Origin: JASFUX01 sp050050115
GTDB taxonomy: Bacteria > Pseudomonadota > Alphaproteobacteria > Caulobacterales > Maricaulaceae
Direction: 5' to 3'
DNA: 34,099 bases
Assembly: GCA_050050115.1 (NCBI GenBank)
Contig: JASFUX010000005.1
Coordinates: 1 to 34,099 of the forward strand
Of the stretch, positions 16,333 to 23,012 are shown one piece after another (the first letter of the stretch is position 1; each line of letters opens with the position of its first letter). The notes under the pieces were generated by a model. It was not told the origin of the DNA. It did not search any database and worked only from the letters and a program-made list of their open reading frames with translations. The position numbers and the translations under genes are program-made.

Positions 16333-16986
16333 ATGTTCGCCGACCTCGCCCCTCTCTTCACCGCCGCCTTCGTGACCTTCTTCGTCCTTCTGGACGCGGT
16401 CGGGGTCGCGCCGGTGTTCGCCACCATGACGGCGCACGGTCACGGCGGCTATCGCCAGCGCATGGCGGTTCAGTCGATCGTGGTCGCTACGGCGATCATC
16501 CTTGGGTTCGCCTTCGGCGGCGCCTGGCTGCTTGAGCACCTCGGCATTTCGCTGCACGCGTTCCGCATCGCGGGCGGGGCGCTGTTGTTCCTGATCGCGC
16601 TCGACATGGTGTTCGAGCGGCGGACGGCGCAGCGCGAGAAGCGGTCGGCGGACTATCAGGCCGAAGGGCCGGACCATGCGCCGCTCGAGGACATCTCGGT
16701 GTTTCCAGTCGGCATCCCGATGCTGGCCGGTCCCGGCATCATCGCTTCGGTGATGCTCTACATGTCCGAGCATCCAAGCTGGCTCGACCGCGGGGCGGTG
16801 TTCGCCGCCTTGGGCCTCAATATGCTGCTGGCGCTGGCGATCCTCTTGGCGGCTGGCCCGCTGGTGCGCCTGTTCGGCAAGAGTACGACGGGCGCTCTGA
16901 CGCGCATCTTGGGCGTGCTGCTGACCGCGCTGGCCATCCAGTTCATCATCGACGGGATCACGGGCGCGTTTGGGCTCGTGGTGTGA
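16333..16986 (+). CDS. MarC family integral membrane protein
   Basis: A 217-residue inner membrane protein with about six hydrophobic helices: LFTAAFVTFFVLLDAVGVAPVF, IVVATAIILGFAFGGAWLL, FRIAGGALLFLIALDMVF, then after a charged loop FPVGIPMLAGPGIIASVMLYM, FAALGLNMLLALAILLAAGPL and ILGVLLTALAIQFIIDGI. The VGVAPVF and FPVGIPMLAGPGII signatures are those of the MarC/SNARE-like transporter family, whose substrate is unsettled. ATG 16333 gives the usual short N-terminus; there is no clear ribosome site, so a leaderless or weakly initiated mRNA is possible. Confidence 0.9.
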   Translation: MFADLAPLFTAAFVTFFVLLDAVGVAPVFATMTAHGHGGYRQRMAVQSIVVATAIILGFAFGGAWLLEHLGISLHAFRIAGGALLFLIALDMVFERRTAQREKRSADYQAEGPDHAPLEDISVFPVGIPMLAGPGIIASVMLYMSEHPSWLDRGAVFAALGLNMLLALAILLAAGPLVRLFGKSTTGALTRILGVLLTALAIQFIIDGITGAFGLVV

Positions 16987-17298
16987 GTTGCGGCGCTTGA
17001 GTGCTGAATTGAACAAAGCTTTTCACCGGCTCCCCGGACGACGCGCAGCGGCGATCCGGGGCCCAGGAGGTTTTGCCGCAACGCTTGGTGATGACGTCAT
17101 GAAACGTCGCGTCGAGGCCCGCCTGGATCCCGGCTCTCGCTCCGCTCGGCCGGGAAGCCGGCTTAGTTTCTGTTCGGAATCTCAGGAGCCGAGGCGAGCA
17201 TCTGACCCGCGCGGGCTTCGAATCGAGCAACGCGAGCACTCGTCGGAGAGAGGACAGGCAGCCCCCGCCGAGCATCGCGAGAGCCCGCTTATCCCCGC
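16987..17298. repeat. 312-base intergenic stretch with repeat-like hairpins
   Basis: No credible gene. Two inverted repeats stand out: CCCCGGA (17032-17038) with TCCGGGG (17055-17061), and TCCCGGC (17128-17134) with GCCGGGA (17149-17155). A 10-base palindrome ATGACGTCAT lies at 17091-17100, between them. The pattern (GATCCGGGGCCC, GGATCCCGGCTC) resembles short dispersed intergenic repeats common in GC-rich alphaproteobacteria; copy number cannot be judged here. The hairpins lack T-tracts, so a terminator role between marC and thrB is unsupported. Confidence 0.5.
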
Positions 17299-18261
17299 CT
17301 AAAGCCCGTAGGCGCCCGGGTCGCGGACGTCGCGATGGAAGTCGAGCCGCGCGGCGAACGGCGCCGGGTCCTTGAGCTTCACCATCGCGGTTTCGTCTCT
17401 GTAGAGAACGTCGTGCAATCGCGTCAGCGTGAACCGCGCCGCCGAGCCGGCGCACAGCATCGGCATCGAGGCGCGCTCGAGCGCGCTTAGGGGACGCACC
17501 GAAGCGTATCCCTGACAAAAGCCCGCACACGCGGCCTCGTCGAAGACGCCGCCCGACCGGAAGCCCCAGGCGTTGATCGCCACGGCGAGGTCGTAGGCGC
17601 GCGCGTCCTCGCAGGCGAAGTAGAAGTCGATGACGCCGGAGACGTCCCCGTCCTTGAAAAGGACGTTGTCGGGGAAGTAGTCGCCGTGGATCGGCCCGGC
17701 AGGCAAGGCGTCGGGCCAGATGTCAGTCAGCGCTTCGATGACGTCGCGGACGCGATTGAGCAGGCGTTCGTCCTCCCCGCCGGCGCGCTGGGCGCAGACC
17801 AGCGCGAGGTCGCGCCAGGCCGCGGGGCCGAAGCGGTTGGCCGGCATCTCCGGTCCGTCGTCGGAGAGCAGATGCAGCCGCGCCAGCGCCGCGCCGGCCT
17901 TGCGGCAATCCTCGGCGGAAGGCTCGCGCAGCCACGCGCCCTCGGCCCAGCGGATGATTGTCGCCGGACGGCCGCAGAGCCGCCCCAGAAGCGCGCCGTC
18001 TTTGCGCGCCACTGGCCGCGGCGCAGGGTAGCCCTTGTCCGACACGTGCGCGATCAATGCTAAAATGTGCGGCAGGTCCTCCGCGCGCACACGTTTTTCA
18101 AACAGTGTGAGCACATAGGCGGCCCCGCCTTCGACGGTCAGGCGATAATTGGTGTTCTCCACGCCCTCAGCGATCGGGGCGAGCATGTCGAGCGCCCCAA
18201 TGTCGTAGTCGTCAAGAAATGCGGCCGCGTCGGCGGCGCTGACTTGGGTGAACACCGCCAT
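17299..18261 (-). CDS. thrB: Homoserine kinase ThrB (aminoglycoside-phosphotransferase-like type)
   Basis: A 320-residue kinase phosphorylating homoserine for threonine synthesis. It is the APH/choline-kinase-fold ThrB found in alphaproteobacteria and pseudomonads, not the GHMP type of E. coli. N-terminal MAVFTQVSAADAAAFLDDYDIG and GVENTNYRLTVEGGAAYVLTLFE are characteristic. The catalytic loop is GPIHGDYFPDNVLFKDGDVSGVIDFYFAC with HGD-x(4)-N and the metal-binding IDF. It starts 42 bases after thrA on the same strand and is surely cotranscribed with it. Confidence 0.95.
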   Translation of the reverse strand: MAVFTQVSAADAAAFLDDYDIGALDMLAPIAEGVENTNYRLTVEGGAAYVLTLFEKRVRAEDLPHILALIAHVSDKGYPAPRPVARKDGALLGRLCGRPATIIRWAEGAWLREPSAEDCRKAGAALARLHLLSDDGPEMPANRFGPAAWRDLALVCAQRAGGEDERLLNRVRDVIEALTDIWPDALPAGPIHGDYFPDNVLFKDGDVSGVIDFYFACEDARAYDLAVAINAWGFRSGGVFDEAACAGFCQGYASVRPLSALERASMPMLCAGSAARFTLTRLHDVLYRDETAMVKLKDPAPFAARLDFHRDVRDPGAYGL

Positions 18262-18303
18262 GACGGCGCGCCAGGCTCCAGATTGAGGTTCGCTTGGGTA
18301 GCC

Positions 18304-20118
18304 TCAAGCGTCGAGCAAGTCGGCGCGCATGTCCAGAAGGTCGGCGTAGACCGACATCGAGGTCGGCCAGCGGCCCGCGCCTTTGCCGAGCGCGGTCCAG
18401 GCGCGACCGCCGCGGGCCTCGACGCGCAGCGCATTGCGTTCCCGGTCCGCGCTGTAAAACAGCGGGTCCGAGCCCGACGCGCAGCGGAACAGGCGCACCT
18501 CGGCGTGCAGCTTGTCCGCTTCGTCGCAGCGGCAGACGGCGACCTGCTTCCAGACGCCGCCGCTCTCGGCGATCTCGGCGAGGCGGTCGGCGTCGAGCGG
18601 CTCGACTTTCACGTCGTCCTCGGCGGGGGCGCGGCCGAAGGCTTCATAGGCGAGGATTCGGATCTTCGCCGCGGCGTCGCGGCCGTCGAGATCGGCGCTC
18701 GGGTCTTCCTCGGCGAAGCCGGCGGCCTGGGCGGCGGCGAGAGCGTCGGCGAACGCCGCGCCGTGCGCCATGCGGTCGAGGATGAAGTTGACGGTGCCGT
18801 TCAAGACCGCTTCGACGGAGGCGACCGGTCCGGCGGCGTGCGCGCCGCGCACGACCTCGACCATCGGGCAGCCGCCGCCGACCGCGGCCGAGTAGGCGAG
18901 CCGGCCGCCATGGCTTTGGCAAAGCGCGTGCAGGCCGGCGAGGTCTTCGACCAGGGCCTGCTTGTTGGCGGTGACCACCGAGACGCCGCGACCCAGCGCG
19001 CTTTCCTGCAGCGCGCGACCGGCGTCGGCGTCCGAGAGCGCGTCGACGACCACGTCCGGTTCGGCGGCGAGCAGGGCGTAGGCGGAGTCGGTGAGCAGCT
19101 TGGGATCGATCCGGTCGCGCGGCTTGCTCGCATCGCGGACCAGCACGCCGACGAGTTCGAACGCCTCGGGCGCGTCGAGCAGACGATGGGCGACGCCGAG
19201 CCCGACCACGCCGCAGCCGGCAAGCGCGACTCGCAAAGGACGCGGCTGCGGCGGCTTGCCGGGCGCGGCGCTCTTCGGGCCGACGACGCTCGCGCGCGCC
19301 GCGCCGACGCCGGCGACTTCGACCTTGACCTTGCGGTCCCTGGCGAAGGTGACAGCTTGGAGCTGGATCAGCTCGCCGGCGACTTTGGCCGCATCGTCCC
19401 AGGAAAGCTCTTCGAAAAGCCGCGCCGCGCCGCCATGCTCGGCAGGATCGCGGTCGAAAACGCCCGGAACGTCCTTGACCAGACGAACCCGGTCGGCGCG
19501 CGCCTCGGCGGCGATGAAGACCGCGGTGAGATCGGTGCCGCCGCGTCCCAACAGCACCGGCTGGCTGTTCGCGCCGACGCCGGCGTAGCCCGGCACGACG
19601 ACCACGTCATGATCGCTGAGCGCCGCCTCGAGCGCGCCGCGGTCCATCGAGACCAGACTGGCGTGCTCGGGCGGGCCCTCTGCGAGGAGCTTCAGATCCT
19701 GCGGGCTCAACACTGCGGCGCGCATGCCGACGCGCTCGCAGGCCATCGCCGCAAGCGCCGCAGTGCGCGCCTCGCCCAAGGCGACGAGATGCGGCGTGAA
19801 CCGGTTCTCGTGCTCGCAGCCGTTGGCGCGGGCTTCGGCGAGAAGCGAGTCGGTGTGGCCCGACAGCGCCGAAACTACCGCGACGACGCGCGCGCCCTGG
19901 CGGTGGACGCGATAGGCCTCGCTGGCGACCTTCGCCGCATCGGCCGGATCGTGCAGGATCGAGCCGCCGAGCTTGAGCACGACCAGCGGGCGCTTTTCGC
20001 TGCCAGCGTCCGCCTTGGCGCTGTAGCCGCCGACGGGCTCCGAACCCGGTTTGGACGAGAGGACATCGCGCACGGCAGGCTCCGGTTCGCAGCGTGCGGG
20101 CTCAAGCGTGTTCAACAT
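18304..20118 (-). CDS. thrA: Aspartokinase-homoserine dehydrogenase fusion, short form without ACT region
   Basis: A 604-residue bifunctional enzyme for aspartate phosphorylation and homoserine formation. Residues about 45-285 are an amino-acid kinase domain with aspartokinase motifs: VLKLGGSIL, VVSALSGHTDSLL, VPGYAGVGANSQPVLLGRGGTDLTA and DVPGVFDRDP. From about 295 is homoserine dehydrogenase: LRVALAGCGVVGLGVA (NADP loop), VVTANKQ, LNGTVNFILDRM and EEDPSADLDGRDAAAKIRILA. E. coli ThrA is about 820 residues; the missing about 200 correspond to the ACT regulatory region between the domains, and only about ten residues of linker remain. ATG 20118 follows AAGGA by six bases. A leader peptide and terminator precede it. 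Confidence 0.93.
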   Translation of the reverse strand: MLNTLEPARCEPEPAVRDVLSSKPGSEPVGGYSAKADAGSEKRPLVVLKLGGSILHDPADAAKVASEAYRVHRQGARVVAVVSALSGHTDSLLAEARANGCEHENRFTPHLVALGEARTAALAAMACERVGMRAAVLSPQDLKLLAEGPPEHASLVSMDRGALEAALSDHDVVVVPGYAGVGANSQPVLLGRGGTDLTAVFIAAEARADRVRLVKDVPGVFDRDPAEHGGAARLFEELSWDDAAKVAGELIQLQAVTFARDRKVKVEVAGVGAARASVVGPKSAAPGKPPQPRPLRVALAGCGVVGLGVAHRLLDAPEAFELVGVLVRDASKPRDRIDPKLLTDSAYALLAAEPDVVVDALSDADAGRALQESALGRGVSVVTANKQALVEDLAGLHALCQSHGGRLAYSAAVGGGCPMVEVVRGAHAAGPVASVEAVLNGTVNFILDRMAHGAAFADALAAAQAAGFAEEDPSADLDGRDAAAKIRILAYEAFGRAPAEDDVKVEPLDADRLAEIAESGGVWKQVAVCRCDEADKLHAEVRLFRCASGSDPLFYSADRERNALRVEARGGRAWTALGKGAGRWPTSMSVYADLLDMRADLLDA

Positions 20119-20136
20119 GGGTCTTCCTTACATACG

Positions 20137-20164
20137 AAAAACCCCGCCGTAGGTCTCGGCGGGG
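20137..20164 (-). terminator. Attenuator terminator upstream of thrA
   Basis: On the minus strand CCCCGCCG (20157-20164) pairs with CGGCGGGG (20142-20149) across a 7-base loop, followed at once by TTTTT (20137-20141). This is a textbook intrinsic terminator, and it lies 19 bases before the thrA start codon. Since it precedes the gene it must act as an attenuator. Its 5' arm can instead pair with the 3' end of the leader peptide coding sequence. Confidence 0.88.
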
Positions 20165-20195
20165 GCGTTTGCTGACGGTCCTGGAACTAGGCGCG

Positions 20196-20246
20196 CTAAC
20201 GATCCCTCGCCGAAGGCGTGGTGGTAATCGTAATGCCGATGGTCAT
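20196..20246 (-). CDS. thrL: Putative thr operon leader peptide (ThrL-like)
   Basis: A 16-residue ORF MTIGITITTTPSARDR, ATG at 20246 and TAG at 20196. Eight of residues 2-10 are Thr or Ile, like the enterobacterial thr leader run. The final codons contain TCGGCGAGGG (20204-20213), which can pair 9 of 10 bases with the terminator 5' arm CCCCCGCCGA (20156-20165). Stalling on Thr or Ile codons would thus favour an antiterminator. The short form has no clear ribosome site. The same frame is open upstream to ATG 20327 (43 residues), which has GAGGA about 12 bases upstream and may be the true start. It lies 78 bases before thrA. Confidence 0.82.
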   Translation of the reverse strand: MTIGITITTTPSARDR

Positions 20247-20363
20247 GAAGCGCCCGAAAGCGCTTTGGCCGGGCCGCGGCAGCGGTCCGGGGGAGGCGGT
20301 CGTTGCGGTGCGCGCGATATGCGCCATGGCCGAACACGTCCTCACACGATGAGTGTGGAACGT

Positions 20364-20392
20364 TCTTTAAAGGCTCGCGGCCGGGGATTCAA
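20364..20392 (-). promoter_or_regulatory. Candidate promoter of the thr operon
   Basis: On the minus strand TTGAAT (20387-20392) and TAAAGA (20364-20369) are 17 bases apart, placed just upstream of both possible leader starts (20327 and 20246). Moderate match to sigma-70 boxes. A short inverted repeat CACAC-N5-GTGTG lies just downstream (20342-20356). Confidence 0.45.
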
Positions 20393-20411
20393 CCACGCAA
20401 TTAGTTTTCGC

Positions 20412-20882
20412 TCAGGCCGCGGCGTATTGGCCCGGGATCGGCGCGAGCGCGGCCGCGCGGATGAGCGCGGCGCGCATGCCGTCAAAGCTCGCCGGCTTCT
20501 TCAGCACCACGTCGGGCTTGAGGCCGGCCGTGTTCGCCGATCGCGTTACCGCGGCGGTGTCGGCGGCGACCGCGATGATCGCCGGGCAGGGCCGGTCAGG
20601 GCCGAGCACGCCGCGCTTCAACGGTCCGAGCAGATATTCGATCGGCCCGTCGAGGTCTTCGACGTCGAACATCATCGCGTCGAAGTAGGCGTTCTCGACG
20701 GCGCAGAAGGCGTCCTCGGTGCTCTCGACCACGGTGATGTCGGCGACGCCCTGAATCTTCGCCAGCGCGGCGAGGCACTGGCGCGAATGCCCGGGCCGGC
20801 CGAAGATCAGCAGACGCATCGACTTGGGCAGTCTCTGAGCGGCCGAGAACGGCGCTTCGAAGGGTTCGTGCTTCTTGCTCAT
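20412..20882 (-). CDS. Degenerate response-regulator receiver-like protein
   Basis: A 156-residue protein with the alternating pattern of a CheY-like receiver after a 20-residue N-terminal tail: strand MRLLIFGRPG, strand with Asp AYFDAMMFDVEDLDG, strand PAIIAVAADT and the Lys in DVVLKKPASFDG. The usual acidic pair at the end of the first strand is absent (FGRPG), so metal-dependent phosphorylation is doubtful even though the phospho-acceptor-like Asp and the Lys-Pro are kept. No output domain. It lies between leuB and the thr leader on the same strand. ATG 20882 is the first start; ATG 20819 would give only the domain. Confidence 0.6.
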   Translation of the reverse strand: MSKKHEPFEAPFSAAQRLPKSMRLLIFGRPGHSRQCLAALAKIQGVADITVVESTEDAFCAVENAYFDAMMFDVEDLDGPIEYLLGPLKRGVLGPDRPCPAIIAVAADTAAVTRSANTAGLKPDVVLKKPASFDGMRAALIRAAALAPIPGQYAAA

Positions 20883-20892
20883 GCACGACAGC

Positions 20893-20979
20893 CTAATCGC
20901 GCCGGGTTTCAGCTTCGTTCCGCAGAAAGAGAGGTTTTTTCCCGCTCTTGCGCCGCCGCGGCAACGAAGCGTTATCCAT
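20893..20979 (-). CDS. Possible 28-residue basic peptide ORF
   Basis: ATG 20979 to TAG 20893, reading MDNASLPRRRKSGKKPLFLR and eight more residues. It sits in the 114-base gap between leuB (18 bases before) and the receiver-like gene (10 bases after), so it would be collinear with both. Composition is basic (PRRRKSGKK). There is no clear ribosome site and no recognised family. It may be chance. Confidence 0.2.
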   Translation of the reverse strand: MDNASLPRRRKSGKKPLFLRNEAETRRD

Positions 20980-20996
20980 GCCGGCGGCGCGACGCC

Positions 20997-22046
20997 CTAG
21001 AGCCGCGCGATCACTGCCTCGGCCGCCTCGCTCGTGCTTGCGCTTCCACCGAGATCGCGAGTCGCCGCGCCGCCTTCGAGCGCGTCCGCGACGGCCGCCT
21101 CGACCGCGCGTGCGGCGTCCTCGAGACCGAACGAACTGCGCAGCATCATCGCCGCCGACAGGATCATGCCGAACGGATTGGCGAGGCCTTGTCCAGCGAT
21201 GTCGGGCGCCGAGCCGTGGATCGGCTCGTAGAGACCGCGCCGGCCGTCTCCGAGCGAGGCCGACGGCACGAGGCCGAGCGAGCCGCAAAGCACCGCGGCC
21301 TCGTCGGTCAGGATGTCGCCGAACATGTTTTCTGTGACGATCACGTCAAAGCGCGACGGCGCGTTGATGAGGTGCATCGCGGCGGCGTCGACCAGGATGT
21401 GCTCGAGTTCGAGCTCGGGAAACTCCTTCTCGAACAGCGCCGAGACAGTGTCGCGCCACAGCCGGGAGGTTTCGAGCACGTTGGCCTTGTCGACCGACGT
21501 CACCTTGCCTCTGCGGCCTCTCGCCAGCTCGCCGGCGCGGCGAGCGACGCGCTCGATCTCGGCCACGGTGTAGAGGCACTCATCGGTGGCCTTGTCGGCT
21601 TCGCGGGTCTTCTTGCCGAAGTAGATCCCGCCGGTCAGCTCACGGACCACCAGGATGTCGACGCCTTCGAGCCGATCGGCCTTGATCGGCGAGCGCGCCG
21701 CGCCCGCCGGATGCGGCTTGATCGCGCGCAGGTTCGCCCAGGTTCCCATCGCCGCGCGCAGGCCCAAAAGGCCGGTCTCGGCGCGGATCTTCGGATCGAC
21801 TTTGTCCCACTTCGGCCCGCCGACCGCGCCCAGCAGCACCGCGTCCGCCGCTTCGACCGCTGCTTTGGTCGCCGCCGGGAACGGCTCGCCATCCGCGTCG
21901 ATCGCCGCGCCGCCGAAACGCTGTTCGTCGATCGCGAACGTCAGCCCGTGCTTGGGCGCGAGCGCTTCGAGAACGGAGATCGCGGCGGCGCCGACTTCAG
22001 GGCCAATGCCGTCGCCGGGGAGGTAAGCGATTTTCAGGTTCGTCAT
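20997..22046 (-). CDS. leuB: 3-isopropylmalate dehydrogenase LeuB
   Basis: A 349-residue beta-decarboxylating dehydrogenase of leucine synthesis. N-terminal NLKIAYLPGDGIGPEVGAAAISVLEA, then LLGAVGGPKW, the substrate helix LRAAMGTWANLRAI, VVRELTGGIYFG (Arg-Glu-Leu-Thr-Gly-Gly-x-Tyr-Phe-Gly), the KANVLETSRLWRD loop with catalytic Lys, and GSAPDIAGQGLANPFGMILSAAMML. ATG 22046 matches the family start; the frame is open further to 22169 but is not homologous. No clear ribosome site before it. It is separated from leuC/leuD by two plus-strand genes. Confidence 0.96.
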   Translation of the reverse strand: MTNLKIAYLPGDGIGPEVGAAAISVLEALAPKHGLTFAIDEQRFGGAAIDADGEPFPAATKAAVEAADAVLLGAVGGPKWDKVDPKIRAETGLLGLRAAMGTWANLRAIKPHPAGAARSPIKADRLEGVDILVVRELTGGIYFGKKTREADKATDECLYTVAEIERVARRAGELARGRRGKVTSVDKANVLETSRLWRDTVSALFEKEFPELELEHILVDAAAMHLINAPSRFDVIVTENMFGDILTDEAAVLCGSLGLVPSASLGDGRRGLYEPIHGSAPDIAGQGLANPFGMILSAAMMLRSSFGLEDAARAVEAAVADALEGGAATRDLGGSASTSEAAEAVIARL

Positions 22047-22139
22047 AGGGAGGCTCGCTGGAGGCGGCTTGGAAGGCAGGCTCTCTTGCCACAGCGACGC
22101 GCCGAGGCAAAGCGGCGGACCGTGCTCGCGTTTCAAGAC

Positions 22140-22208
22140 TTTCCACAGTGGAAAATTATGATTTTCCAACTTGGAAACTTGATGTTAGCTTACTTTCCGC
22201 ATTGGAAA
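22140..22208. promoter_or_regulatory. Three tandem operator-like palindromes TTTCCA-N3-TGGAAA
   Basis: TTTCCACAGTGGAAA (22140-22154), TTTCCAACTTGGAAA (22163-22177) and TTTCCGCATTGGAAA (22194-22208): two perfect and one with a single mismatch in the left half. Centres are 23 and 31 bases apart. They lie in an AT-rich patch between leuB (minus) and the membrane protein gene (plus), the last one ending 13 bases before that ATG. This looks like a multi-site operator, most simply for the winged-helix protein encoded by the second gene of the pair. Confidence 0.75.
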
Positions 22209-22221
22209 GAGAGGCGGGGTC

Positions 22222-22692
22222 ATGCCGGAAACGTCTGATCGCACTGACGCGCGAGACGCGCTCTACGACGTTCGAAGGTTTATGCGCGCGGGCGTGCGTC
22301 GAGGGTTGCCGCCGCGCTGGTACAACCTCGTTCTGGCGGCTGTTTACGGAGGCCTCGCCCATCGCTGGGCTGACGTGACCGGCAGCGACGCGGCGAAGCT
22401 GGACTTCTACGTGTGGTGGATTGTCCTGACGTTGGCGACGGGTGGCCTTCAGTACTTCGGCTGGCGCGCCTGGGGCGCGGCGGCGCGCCATGGACCGATG
22501 CATTGGAGTCTGCATGCGGTGAGCTGGTTGAGCATTTTCATCCTCGGAACATTGGGCGCAGTTCCTCGGGCGTATTGGGACCAGGGATGGGGGCCGTGGG
22601 CGGCCGGCGCCGCTGTCTGGGTGATCGTGTTCACCGCGATGGAGATTCATCGGCTCGTGGTCCTCGCCCGCGACGCCGATGGTCTGGTGTGA
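22222..22692 (+). CDS. Four-helix membrane protein of unknown function
   Basis: A 156-residue protein with a polar N-terminus (residues 1-30, acidic and basic residues) and about four membrane segments: WYNLVLAAVYGGLAHRW, FYVWWIVLTLATGGLQYFGW, LHAVSWLSIFILGTLGAV and WAAGAAVWVIVFTAMEI. It ends in a short cytoplasmic-like tail ARDADGLV. ATG 22222 has GAGG ten bases upstream. Its stop overlaps the GTG start of the winged-helix regulator (GTGA), so the two form an operon. No family recognised; such membrane protein plus one-domain regulator pairs often sense or respond to envelope stress, but that is only analogy. Confidence 0.75.
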   Translation: MPETSDRTDARDALYDVRRFMRAGVRRGLPPRWYNLVLAAVYGGLAHRWADVTGSDAAKLDFYVWWIVLTLATGGLQYFGWRAWGAAARHGPMHWSLHAVSWLSIFILGTLGAVPRAYWDQGWGPWAAGAAVWVIVFTAMEIHRLVVLARDADGLV

Positions 22693-23012
22693 GCAGAGAT
22701 TCGATGCAGCCAGCCCTCGACCCCGTGATTCACGCGCCCAACCGGCTGCAGATCTGCGCACTGCTTTCGCCGCTCGCAGAGGCGGAGTTCGCCGTGCTGC
22801 GCGATGAGCTGGGAGTGTCGGACTCAGTGCTGTCGAAACACATCAAGCAGCTCGAAGAGGCCGGCTATCTCAAGGTGCGCAAGGGCGCGATGAACGGCCG
22901 CCAGCGCACCTGGACGCAGCTGACTGCGAAGGGCCGCGCCGCTTTCGCCGCACACGTCGCGGAGCTGCAGCGGTTGGCGAACGTCGCGAACGGTCAGGGT
23001 TCGGAAGACTAG
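22689..23012 (+). CDS. Winged-helix transcriptional regulator (HTH_34 type)
   Basis: A 107-residue single winged-helix domain: VIHAPNRLQICALLSPLAEAEFAVLRDELGVSDSVLSKHIKQLEEAGYLKVRKG, then RQRTWTQLTAKGRAAFAAHVAELQRL. The pattern (helix with RLxI, recognition helix SVLSKHIKQLEEAGY, wing VRKG...RTW.LT.KGR.A) matches the MarR-like family with Pfam name HTH_34. GTG 22689 overlaps the upstream stop; ATG 22704 is an internal option. It likely dimerises and could bind the three palindromes upstream of its own operon. Its TAG stop shares CTAG with the stop of leuD on the other strand. Confidence 0.85.
   Translation: MSRDSMQPALDPVIHAPNRLQICALLSPLAEAEFAVLRDELGVSDSVLSKHIKQLEEAGYLKVRKGAMNGRQRTWTQLTAKGRAAFAAHVAELQRLANVANGQGSED

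Noticed and set aside
20128..20337. A 69-codon GTG-started ORF across the thr leader region
   Set aside because: It runs through the terminator hairpin in another frame, lacks motifs, and is less convincing than the Thr/Ile leader it overlaps.
22047..22139. A Leu-rich leader peptide for leuB
   Set aside because: The upstream region on the minus strand has no short ORF enriched in Leu codons and no terminator-like hairpin with a T-tract.
18067..22238. Very long plus-strand open frames (over 700 codons each) opposite thrA and leuB
   Set aside because: They are mirror frames of clear minus-strand genes. GC-rich codon bias removes stops, and the translations are Arg/Asp/Gly-rich with no family motifs.
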